Positions 50,696 to 60,069 of a DNA stretch of 64,000 bases are shown in pieces; position 1 is the stretch's first letter, and every line of letters begins with the position of its first letter. The position numbers and the translations under genes were made by a program. The notes under the pieces were generated by a model, which did no database searches, was not told where the DNA came from, and was given only the letters and a program-made list of their open reading frames with translations. Origin of the DNA: Taudactylus pleione (taxonomy: Eukaryota; Chordata; Amphibia; Anura; Myobatrachidae); contig JAUIMM010000113.1 in NCBI GenBank assembly GCA_031769625.1, positions 11,047,001 to 11,111,000 of the forward strand. The letters are read 5' to 3'.

Positions 50696-52459
50696 GGGCT
50701 CAATTTACTATAATCTGCATTTAAAATGCGGTTGTAATGTGATATTTCCGACTAAGGCCCGTATTCAATTTGAGCTGAGCCGTGTTAACTTAACGTGGCC
50801 CGGACTTAACGCCGACTTTGCCTGTTTTGTAGGAGTTAAAGTATTGTGCGTCTGCGCATGCGCGCTTTACCCCGTATTCAATTTGAAAGTAGGCGTAAAC
50901 GGCACCCAGCGATACTGTAACAAGCGGAAAGTACTGTCATTTTTGGAGAAATCAGCCTGTCACCCCCCAAATGATGCTCTGACATGGGGGTTAGCTATGG
51001 TAACCCCCCGAATTGGCTTGCTGAAGGTATTTGGTGTTTTTAAACGGGCTCAATAGCTGCTAAATGGCATTTTTCTATACCTGATGCAGAATAGTATTTA
51101 GGAGTATTTTTTCCAGAAATTAACTTATCCCAGCAAATTTGGGGTACTTGAAAATGGGGGTCAGCATATTTAAAAGTTGCTAAAGTGAAGTTGAAAAATC
51201 ATTAAAAATCCACCTGGCGCAAACACCTGCAATCAAAAAAACACTTGGGGCATACTTGGGGACCCCCCCAGAGTCAAGTTTGCTAGTTTTTAACTTTGTA
51301 ACCCAACATTTGTTTCCCACCCACTTTTTCAAAGTCAATTTTTGGGGTGTCATTAAGTTTTTTTTATATTTTTTTGACACAGATTACCTTTGGGGGGCTG
51401 TCTGAAGGCTTCCCAAAATGTTGTACCCCAAAACCCCAATTCTGCACTTTTTTCCGCCTGCCATTCATAGGCGATACTTTACCGCCTATTACATTGCATT
51501 GACTTTCCGCCTAGACGGAAAGTCTTTTAAACTGAATACGGGGTGAAACCAAAACAGGCGATAATGACGTCATCGGCGGTAACTTAACGCGGATCCGGAC
51601 TTAACGCCTCAAATTGAATATGGGCCTAAATTTGTTTTTGCGAATTTAGGAAATATCACAGGGATTTATCAAAAATCCCTTGCAAGCAGAGAGCTTGCGA
51701 TAAAGCTCTGTCCCTGTGAATCCCATCCGCAAACTTCTCCCTATATTTTTCGGTAAAAATACAGGGATACTGTGTCTGCGTATGTGCCTGCCGCCAGATA
51801 CCGCAACCCCCATTGCATCACCCCCCCCCCCCCCTCAGTCGCACTTACCTATGGTGATCTGTGTCTTCTGGGGCTCCGGTCAGCTGGTCTCCCACCTCCT
51901 GCACTGTGACCCTGGTCAGCTGTTCTATGCAGCAGCTGACCAGGGTCACAGTGCAGGAGCTGAGAGACCAGTTGACTGGAGCCCAAGAGGGCATCACCGG
52001 AGTAGCGATCATAGGTCCCTGGATTTTTTTTTAACAATTTTTTTTTTCAGTGAGCAGTCAACTTGTGGTCTATTTAGACCAGACAGCTGATCACTGGGGC
52101 CCGGCTCCCAGCTCTGCCCTGCCTGTTAGAGCAGAGCAGGAGTCGGGGAATCGGGGGAAACCCTGGATAATGCCATCTCCAGGTGGCGTTATTATCACAG
52201 GGCTTCCCCCGGTATTTTTTCACATTTTATTTTTAGTAAATATGGACAGATCACATTTCCCCTTACAATTATGGGAAATGCGATCTGCTTACAAAATATA
52301 TGTGATAATTAGGGTTTGTAGCAGAATTTTATGAATTTTACGAATTCTACTCCAACTGCCCTTTAGTAAATTTATGTGAAACTAAAATAATGTGAAAAGG
52401 GTGTGAAAACACCCTTTTTTACTTTATGTTAATAAAAATAATGTTAATAAATAGAGCCC
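50696..52459. mobile_element. MITE-like element with internal long hairpin, interrupted by another MITE
   Basis: Ends GGGCTCAATTTACTA and TTAATAAATAGAGCCC are inverted repeats, flanked by TGT at 50,693-50,695 and 52,460-52,462. Removing the nested MITE (50,756-51,626) and one copy of its TAA duplication leaves about 890 bp. A long hairpin lies at 51,872-51,983. A partial sister copy is at 47,098-47,707. No transposase. Confidence 0.75.
50756..51626. mobile_element. MITE, CCATATTCAATTTGAG family relative, copy 3 (nested)
   Basis: An 871-bp element with ends GGCCCGTATTCAATTTGAG and CTCAAATTGAATATGGGCC, flanked by TAA at 50,753-50,755 and 51,627-51,629, the TWA target preferred by PIF/Harbinger. 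It splits the host element cleanly. Interior blocks such as TTTGGGGTACTTGAAAATGG align with the other two copies. Confidence 0.85.
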
Positions 52460-52462
52460 TGT

Positions 52463-52998
52463 AGGCCTGATGCACTACTGATCGCAACTGCGATTGCAAT
52501 AGCGATTACCCACGCAGTTCAATTGCAATAGTATGCTAATCCATTGCGATCGCTATGCCGTCGCATCATAACATAAGGTCGCCCACCTTACCTTACACAC
52601 ATCTGTAATGTTTAGCAAGACTGCAGAACCATTGGTACAATTGAGTGCCATCGCAGCCTCAAGCACACTTGCAAGAGGTCTGATCTTACTCAGGAATTGC
52701 TAACTTCATCACACGCTATGAGTGCTCAGGCTGCGTAATGCATCGCAGGGGCTAATTTATGCATGCCCCTGCAACAGCATTCAAACGCACTGACACACCT
52801 GCATTTTGCCGATCACATCCCATAAACACCACTTCCTGTCAATCACTCTGTAATGGGTCTGCGTAGTCACTGCGATTGCAGTCCCGATCGCAATGACCGG
52901 TTCGTGCACTCGCACTGCGATGCATACGCATGCGCAGTGTGCAACAATCGGCCGATTGTGTGCGTAATCGCAGTTGTGATCGGTAGCGAATCAGGCCC
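52463..52998. mobile_element. MITE, GGGCCTGATTCA-terminus family, copy 2
   Basis: A 536-bp element with ends AGGCCTGATGCACTACTGAT and ATCGGTAGCGAATCAGGCCC, flanked by TGT on both sides (52,460-52,462 and 52,999-53,001). The interior matches 8005-8548 in opposite orientation. It sits exactly on the TGT that also serves as the right duplication of the preceding element. Confidence 0.8.
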
Positions 52999-53185
52999 TG
53001 TGTCCACTAACCACCACAAACTGATTATTGATGTGTTTGATCTGGTACTTGAGGGCACTACAGAAAGACAAAAATCAATAAAATAAACCCAATGGATGTT
53101 TCAGATTACAAAACACATTTCATTTAATTCTTCTGAACCTGAGCTCAATGCTGTGAGGAAATGTATGTATTTGGTTGTCTAGATT

Positions 53186-53352
53186 AGTATTTCCCAACTT
53201 ATTTACCTTTGAGGAACCTATGAAATAATTTTGATGCCTCAGGGAACCCCTACATAAAAGTAAATGATTAAAGTAGTAAATTGATCTTAGGAAGTAGGAG
53301 TCTAATTTTATAGTAGCATCTGCATCACACCCACCATATGCTATATACACAC
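53186..53352. mobile_element. hAT fragment (left end)
   Basis: AGTATTTCCCAACTT followed by TTTGAGGAACC resembles the left end of a hAT of the CAGTGTTTCCCAAC type. The matching right end is not seen; the fragment stops at the multi-hairpin element. Confidence 0.4.
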
Positions 53353-53355
53353 ACA

Positions 53356-53905
53356 GGGGGTCATTCAGACCCGCTCGCGAGCGCAGGATGCTCGCAAGCG
53401 GGTCGATGTTGCCCCACTGTGCATGCGCACGATGGAGGGAGCTCCGTCGTGCGCATGCGCGAGACCCGGATAGCGACGGGCTCTCCGTCGCTCCGGGTCT
53501 CGCACCAAAGGGGGCGTGCTGTCGATGTTGATTGGCAGCACGCCCCCTTTGGTGGGCGTGCCGGGGGCGTGGCTGCCAGACGGAGGCGTTCCCATGGGAA
53601 CGCCTACCGTCTGAACCCGGCCCCACTGACATCACTAGTGATGTCAGTGGGAGTGATTTTGGCTCTGATAGAGCCAAAATCACTCCAGGGCTTGCGGCAG
53701 CGAGACCCTACCACAGGGTCTCCGTCGCAAGCCAGATGGTCGCGATGGTCTTGACCATCGCGACCATCATCATGGACGCTCACATAAGCTGTGGGTGGTC
53801 ACCCACAGCTATGCGAGCATCCAGGAGGACGCTCCATTTTCATGGAGGAAGGCCCTGATTCAGAGCGAGCGCTCTGGTCAGAGCGTTCGGCTCTGAATCA
53901 GGCCC
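53356..53905. mobile_element. multi-hairpin element: about 12 consecutive different palindromes
   Basis: A 550-bp GC-rich element flanked by ACA on both sides (53,353-53,355 and 53,906-53,908). Almost every base lies in one of a chain of unrelated hairpins: 53,368-53,404; 53,421-53,458; 53,461-53,501; 53,504-53,553 (18 of 18 paired); 53,577-53,613; 53,622-53,651 (15 of 15); 53,651-53,685 (16 of 16); 53,691-53,731; 53,735-53,768 (16 of 16); 53,773-53,823; 53,832-53,847 (weak); 53,851-53,905 (terminal, with TTCAGAGC and a nested CGCTCTG stem). Ends GGGGGTCATTCAGA and TCTGAATCAGGCCC recall the GGGCCTGATTCA MITEs. ORFs of 138 and 187 codons cross it on both strands, a by-product of GC-richness; no protein is supported. 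Confidence 0.85.
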
Positions 53906-53908
53906 ACA

Positions 53909-54828
53909 GTCCAGAAAAGTAGATATACAGATTACAGAGCTAGGGGTGAAACAGCGAGGCAACTAGATGGGGGGGTAAGAGGAAATTTAGCTATTTTGAC
54001 TCTTTGGATGATTGTCTGAGCGGTACAAGAAGATGTCAGTGTCAGACAACCCCAAAACCAGGAGCGTAGTTACCATGGGTGCAGGGGTTGTGGTTGCATA
54101 GAGACCCGAAAAACCCACCTGCCCACTCTGCACCCATCTCACCTCATTCAGTACACAGATGATCACAGGCAGCTCACCTGCAGCGCTCCGAGCTCTGTCG
54201 ACATTCTCTATGTAACCATGGGGGCGGAGCTATACAGGATTGGGGCCAGAGATACACAGCATGGGGTGGGGCTGAATGGAATGGGAACGGAGCTACACAG
54301 GGTGCCGCTGGACTCTCTAGTTAGGCCAGCTTTGGTCAGGTGTGTGTGAATACAGGGCCGGCCTGAGTATTTTGGTAAGCAAAGGTACGTTTTTCTGCCA
54401 CATGGTGGCCCAAGTACTGTGTAAGTATGTATGTACATAACCTGCCCCGCATGTCATTGCTACACCTCCTCTGCTAGATTACATTATTACTTTTCAGCTA
54501 TAGCCTCACAAATCTTGCAATGAGTACTGAATGCTGTAACGCTCACGTCAGACTAGGCCTGTGCCAAAATGAACTGTTAAATATTGACTACCTTGTCATA
54601 TAATGTGGTAAGCTGCTATACCATATGTCCTGTATTCCACTATTTACAACTTTGCAGTGTATCATTAAGGAGCCATGTTACAAAGTTTACAATGAATCAC
54701 TCGATAAATGAGGCCCACAGACTGTACAATGACAGTTAGAAGCAGATTGGTTGGTATTTTATAGCTCGAGTCGATAACCCATTTTGATGTGTACCCAGCT
54801 AACCTATCATGCGGCGGGACCCGGCAGG
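53909..54828. other. no gene seen; possible hAT ends
   Basis: Contains GGGGCGGAGCTATACAGGAT-type text in several related copies (54,220-54,300) and a possible hAT end CAGGGCCGGCCTGAG near 54,353, without a definable partner. No gene supported. Confidence 0.35.
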
Positions 54829-55061
54829 TGCATACATACTTGCCGATGTCATACTCGCCGATGCATTCGGCAATATGGCCCCCGCTGACGATGTCGCCCA
54901 TTGGATCTGCATGCAGGTCCAACGGGCGATGTACTGATGACACGCGGGAGCGTGCATCGACAGTGACATCGTCTGTACACACTGGATGATGTGGACGATA
55001 TGTCATCTGATCCACCAGATCGGACAACATATCGTCTGCATATTGTCTAGTATGTAAGCAG
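54829..55061. mobile_element. possible MITE with central palindrome
   Basis: TGCATACATACT at the left and AGTATGTAAGCA at the right are imperfect inverted ends. An internal palindrome GATGTCGCCCATTGGA..TCCAACGGGCGATGT is centred on CTGCATGCAG (54,889-54,932). The target duplication is unclear. Confidence 0.45.
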
Positions 55062-55284
55062 CATACAGTAACTATCACAATTTTATCTCTTTTCATGCAT
55101 ACCCCCCTTAAAGCATTGAAGCCTCTTAAAAATGTTGCTATGGGGCCCACAAATTCTTTAAAAAAAATCCAAACAGAATTCTTCAGAAAAAATGTTATAG
55201 GAATTAAAAAAAATGTTTTTTGATTCAACTGTAAGTCTCCATCTCCGCTATCCATCCTTGTATCTGTGCAGTGCACTACAAATA

Positions 55285-55560
55285 AACTAGGTATGTGCAC
55301 CGACCCGCTTGTTTTGGTTTTGGATGTGTATCTCCTCGTGTTTTGGATCTGGATTTGGTTTTGCCAAAACCGCCCTTGTGTGTTTTGGTTTTGGTTTTGG
55401 ATCTGTATTTTTAGAAAAAAATACATAAAAACAGCTAAAATCACATAGTTTGGGCCTGTTTTGTTCCTACAGTATTATTAACCTAAATAACATTTATTTC
55501 CAGTCATTTCCAGTCAATTTTGACCACCTCACAGCTCACAATATTGATTTAATCTAGTTT
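55285..55560. repeat. GTTTTGGATCTG interspersed repeat, interrupted
   Basis: GTTTTGGTTTTGGATCTG units followed by AGTATTATTAACCT and CACCTCACAGCTCACAATAT. I recognise this text as a repeat common in frog assemblies, from memory only. It is interrupted by the hAT that follows. Confidence 0.55.
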
Positions 55561-55570
55561 AGGTCAAAGG

Positions 55571-57066
55571 CAGGGGCTGGCTGGCAACTTTTAGTCTGGG
55601 GGGCAAATGCATGCAGGTGGCCCTGGCAGAGGAGTAGCATGTAGCCAGGGTGCCTGGAGCACGTGCGTGCTTAGGCGACCCCCTCAAGTGTTCCAGGGAG
55701 GAGGCGAGTTCATATGGAATTAATGTAAAGTAAAAATAAAGATTTGGGACAGCCCCCTGTAGTGCCCCCTGTGCCCCAGAAGAGGACCCCCTTATATAGG
55801 CCACCAGTAGTGATCCTCCTATGCGGTGCCCCTTATACAGTGCCCCCAGTAGTGTTCCCCCCTGTGCAGTGCCCCTTGTGCCCCCAGTAGTAAGCTTCTT
55901 ATATAGTGTCCCCAGTAGTGGTACCCCCTATGCAGTTTCCCCAGTAGTAGTCCCCTCCCCTGTAGTGCCCCCAGTAGTAGTCCCCCCCCTTGTAGTGCCC
56001 CCAGTAGTAGTCCCCCCCTTGTAGTGCCCCCAGTAGTGCTCTCCCCCTTGTAGTGCCCCCAGTAGTAGTTCCCCCTTTGTAATGCCCCCAGTAGTAGCCC
56101 CCCTTGTTGTGCCCCCAGTAGTAATAACCTTGTAGAGCCCCCAGTAGTGCTCACCCCCTTGTAGTGCCCCCAGTAGTAGTCCCCCCCTTGTAGTGCCCCC
56201 AGTAGTGTTCTCCCCCTTGTAGTGCCACCAGCAGTAGTCTCCCCCCCTTGTAGTTCCCCCAGTAACAGCCCCCCCTTGTACTGCCCCCAATAGTGATCTC
56301 CCCCTTGTAGTGCCCCCAGTAGTGCTCTCCCCCTTGTAGTGGCCCCAGTAGTAGTCCCCCCCTTGTAATGCCCCCAGTAGTAATCCCCCTTGTAATGCCC
56401 CCAGTAGTAGCCCCCCCTTGTTGTGCCCCCAGTAGTAATCCCCCTTGTAGTGTCCCCAGTAATGCTCTCCCTCTTGTAGTGCCCCCAGCAGTAGTCTCCC
56501 CCCTTGTAGTTCCCCCAGTAACAGCCCCCCCCTTGTAGTGCCCCCAGTAGTGCTCCCAGCAGTAGTCTCCCCCCTTGTAGTTCCCCCAGTAACAGCCTCC
56601 CCTTGTACTGTCCCCAGTAGTGCTCTCCCCCTTGTAGTGTCCCCAGTAGTAGTCCCCCCTTGTAGAGCCCCCAGTAGTGCCCCCCCTCCCACAGTACACA
56701 CACACACGTAGTAAATAATAAACAAAAAACACTTACCTTAAACCCCGCTCCCACCGCCGCCATCTGCTCCCCCGTCAAGTCCTCCCAGGCCGGGCTGTTC
56801 TGCATTATGGGAGAGACGTCATATGATGTCATGACGTCTCTCCCATTACCCACTGCAGGAGCCGGAAGATGGAGCTCTCACTGACAGACTCTCATTGGCT
56901 GCCACTCAAAACAAACACACAGCTGTCGGAGCTGGCGGCTGTGTGTTTGTAACTTTGTAGCGCTGACCGAACTCCGTCCGGTCAGCGCTACACGCGCGGT
57001 GCAGCTGTGTCACACACAGTGCCAGGGGGCACATGGCACCCTGCCCCCCGGCCCAGCCCGCCACTG
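55571..57066. mobile_element. non-autonomous hAT carrying a 29-bp minisatellite
   Basis: A 1,496-bp element with ends CAGGGGCTGGC and GCCCGCCACTG and a perfect 8-bp duplication GTCAAAGG at 55,563-55,570 and 57,067-57,074. From about 55,753-56,690 there are about 31 units of roughly 29 bp (core TTGTAGTGCCCCCAGTAGTA), the same core as in the hAT at 15,106. Three perfect hairpins follow: 56,807-56,846 (16-bp arms), 56,911-56,950 (13) and 56,956-56,992 (14). The minisatellite lacks stops, so minus-strand ORFs up to 344 codons cross it in several frames; not genes. Confidence 0.9.
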
Positions 57067-57074
57067 GTCAAAGG

Positions 57075-58031
57075 TTGCATCCAGCTTCCTTAACTAGATC
57101 AGAGGCCTGATGGAGTTGGAATATGTTTATGGAAAAGGAAGGATTGATTCGTTTTTAATTTATTTATTTTAATGTTTTGATTCTTAAAATAATTTATGAG
57201 GGAAGATCAATCTAGGATCAAGTTCTTCAGTTCCTAAAAGACATCATTGATCTGGAGGAGGTTTTTTAATTTTTATACATCTAATAGAAATGAGGTGGCC
57301 TTGCTTGTGGGGGTGCTGCTAGAACATACTGTAAACAGACAGTACTCAGGGACGTTGTTATGGATAATGGGACCAAGACTTGCTGTTTACATCAGAGGAA
57401 AGCAGCCTGTAGATCTCCGGCTGAACTAGAACTCCCAGCATCTGTGATGTTTGCTGGGCCTACTGGAAGTTATTTGTCAACAACAGGTGATGTGCTTCAG
57501 GTTACCTCAGCCTGCTTTCAGCACTGTAAGTATCATGTAAATATGTATGTATGTGACCAATATACACAACTAATTTTTGTATTAAATGTATTTGTACTTT
57601 ATTGCATACATCCTGGCAGGAAGATGCTCTGTGCTGCTGCTCATATTTGCCCACCCCATCAACTTGGTGGTTTAGAATTAAAAAAAAAATGAAAGGGGCA
57701 TACAGAAGATGCTGTCTTTGGCCATTACAATTTCTGGATATTCATAAACCATAAAATTAAAAGTATCAGGCAGCAATGCCCCAAATAGCACATAATGCAA
57801 AGAAAAGAGGTGGAAGATGGAATTGTCCTTGGGCCCTCCCACCCACCCTTATGTTGTATATATGAAACAGGACATTCACAGTTTAACAAACCAATCACTT
57901 CAGCGACAGGGACTGCCACTTGTGGCTGAAATTATTTGTTTGGGCCCCCACAAAACAAGCTGCCAATGCGCAGTGGACATTGGTGGCAATGATCCCATAC
58001 AGTGTGGGTTGGATACACCAATAGTGCACTT
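57075..58031. other. no gene seen
   Basis: No supported gene. A donor-like GTAAGTATC at 57,527 has no convincing exon attached. Confidence 0.3.
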
Positions 58032-58585
58032 ACTCTGACAGCAGTGTCGGCAGTGTGGGGGTTGCTGACGGTGTCCTCAGTACATGGGATGGCAGTGCTG
58101 CGGTGCTGGCAGTGTCCTCAGTGAAGGGTACCGGCGGTGTCGGCAGTGCGGGGGTGCCAGTGGTGTCTTCAGTGCAGGTTTGCTGGCTGTGTCGGCAGTG
58201 AGGGGGTTGCTGACAGTCTCCTCAGTACATGGAATGGCATTGCTGCGGTGCTGGAAGTGTCCTCAGTGCAGGGTACTGGCGGTGTCAGCAGAGTGGGGGT
58301 GCCAGTGGTGTCTTCAGTGCAGGTTTGCTGGCTGTGTCAGCAGTGCGGGAGTTGCTGATGGTGTCCTCAGTACATGGAATGGCAGTGTGGGAGTGCTGGC
58401 AGTGCCCTCAGTGCAGGGTACCAGCAGTGTCGGCAGAGCGGCGGTGCCAGCGGTATCCTCAGTGCAGGTTTGCTGACTGTCAGCAGTGCAGGTGTGTTCT
58501 CAATGCAGGGTGTTGGCAGCATGGGGGAGCCAGGGTGTCAGCAGCAGGGCTGCCGGCAGTGTCAGCAGCGTGGGTGCCGGCCACA
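58032..58585. repeat. 145-bp tandem repeat built from about 36-bp subunits
   Basis: Three 145-bp units are registered by TACATGG at 58,081, 58,226 and 58,371, followed by a degenerate fourth. Each contains four related subunits on the theme GTGTCCTCAGTGCAGG..GCTGGCAGTGT, so the array has two repeat levels. Plus-strand ORFs here are by-products. Confidence 0.88.
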
Positions 58586-58891
58586 GAAACCAGCGCCATC
58601 TTTTTTTTTCCTGCATTCATTGGGCTTAACGCTGTTTGGCTGAGATCCATGACTGATGGCTCTGTCAGGAAATCAGTGCTTTGCCCATTGAAGGCAAAGG
58701 GATTTTAAAAAATGGCCACTTGAGGCAAAACCTCGAGATCCGAAAAAGGATCGCAAGGTTTTGCCTCGATTAGGGATCTGTGGCAGGAGGAGAGATCTGA
58801 GGGGCGGCTCGGATCACCCCGGATCCCCGAAGTTCGAGTGGGGCCAGTTCTCAGGGAACTGGACCAGCTCATCTCTACAGCTAAGTTGCTA

Positions 58892-58964
<73 letters not shown>

Positions 58965-59722
58965 AAAGAGTACTTTTATATATTTTACACTGGGGAAGAG
59001 CACCCCTGAATAAGGCAGGAGCCCCATGATGAACAACACAGACAGCACTCCTTTTTTATGGACAGCAAAGCACCCCTGTTGAGTGCAGATAGACCACCTG
59101 CAGAGTCACAATTACGTGGACGATAAACTGCGGTCTGGCCGGCAGTGTCACCAAATAATAATAGCGCAGCTAAGTTGCTAACGCACACACACAAAAAAAG
59201 CACTTTTATTTTTTTTTAACTGTGAAAGACCACCCCTGATTGACAGAGCACCCCCCCTGGACAACACAACACCCCTTTATGGACTACAGCCCTAGCCACT
59301 TGATGGATAGGACAACACAGCAGCAGCCCTTATGTATAACACAGCAGCAGCCCCTTGATTGACAGGACAAGTCACACAGTAGCTGCAGCACCCACTGAAG
59401 TCCCCCTTTATATACTGCAGCCCCTTATGGACAATACAGCAGCAGCCTTCAGCCCCAGACCCCGACAGGACAAGTTGGACAACACACTGACACAGACAGT
59501 GACAGCAACACATCTGTTCAGTTCACCATCCACACCCGGAGTGAAAATGGTGCTGATCACCGGGACCTTTATAGAATTTAAATCTGACAGCAGGAGGATG
59601 ACGTTTTGCCTCATTTTAAGATCCGAGTCAGGCAGGAAAACCTGAGCCAAGCTTAGTTTTCACCTCAGATCTGGTAGTTCGGGTGGGTCCAGTTCTCTGA
59701 GAACCAGACCCTCTCATCTCTA
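58586..59722. repeat. diverged frog-type interspersed repeat, several segments
   Basis: Two related end segments, GGCCAGTTCTCAGGGAACTGG (58,840-58,861 region) and GGTCCAGTTCTCTGAGAACC (59,685-59,706 region), each followed by CTCATCTCTA. AGCTAAGTTGCTAACGCACA occurs at about 58,879 and 59,169. A hairpin GAGGCAAAACCT/AGGTTTTGCCTC lies at 58,711-58,769. Between them are CA-rich pieces on ACAACACAGCAGCAGCCC. Probably one or two old elements; boundaries unclear. Confidence 0.45.
58895..58962. repeat. (CA)34 microsatellite
   Basis: 68 bases of uninterrupted CA, likely polymorphic in length. Confidence 0.97.
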
Positions 59723-59831
59723 AAATAAACCAAAGCTCCTGGTTAAGTCTGAAGTGCTCCAGTAGATCTTTCCGCTGCTGTCTACTATTCATTACTTGTG
59801 TACACCACAGAATTTGCATCTTACCAGAATT

Positions 59832-59942
59832 TGCTCCTACCTCGACACCTGCCGACTTCTGGTATGTGTGGACACTCTGCTGCAACACTTCGTGGTTAGT
59901 GTCGGCTAATTCTCACTGGTGTCTCAGCATGGACCAGTCTGC
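59832..59942 (+). repeat. 110-bp direct repeat, copy 1
   Basis: Matches 60,602-60,711 with few differences (GACTTCTGGTATGTGTGGAC, GTGTCGGCTAATTCTCACTG). It lies just upstream of the copia gag-like segment. Confidence 0.85.
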
Positions 59943-60069
59943 ACCAGTCTGAATAGTACACGCATATCAATAGGTTATGGGCCCAGACACCTTGACACAC
60001 CAGACACCATAAATGATGCAAGTTAGAAAAGTTAATCAGTGAAGCTGCAGGGTGTCCCAGCACAGAAAC

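Noticed and set aside
50616..51056. 146-codon plus-strand ORF
   Set aside because: It starts outside and runs into the nested MITE at 50,756 with no motif; it is a chance opening.
52394..52418. Bacterial-type terminator hairpin AAAGGGTGT/ACACCCTTT followed by T residues
   Set aside because: The context is the end of a eukaryotic MITE-like element; no bacterial transcription unit exists here.
53120..53754. ORFs of 187 and 138 codons on opposite strands
   Set aside because: Both run through the hairpin-chain element, where GC-richness and palindromes create open frames. No domain is recognisable.
54665..55444. 259-codon minus-strand ORF
   Set aside because: It crosses a possible MITE and a GTTTTGG repeat; composition is low complexity at its N-terminus and no domain is visible.
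55819..56853. 344-codon minus-strand ORF rich in Gly, Leu, Tyr and Trp
   Set aside because: It spans the hAT minisatellite. Overlapping ORFs of 265 and 193 codons in other frames show the repeat simply lacks stops.
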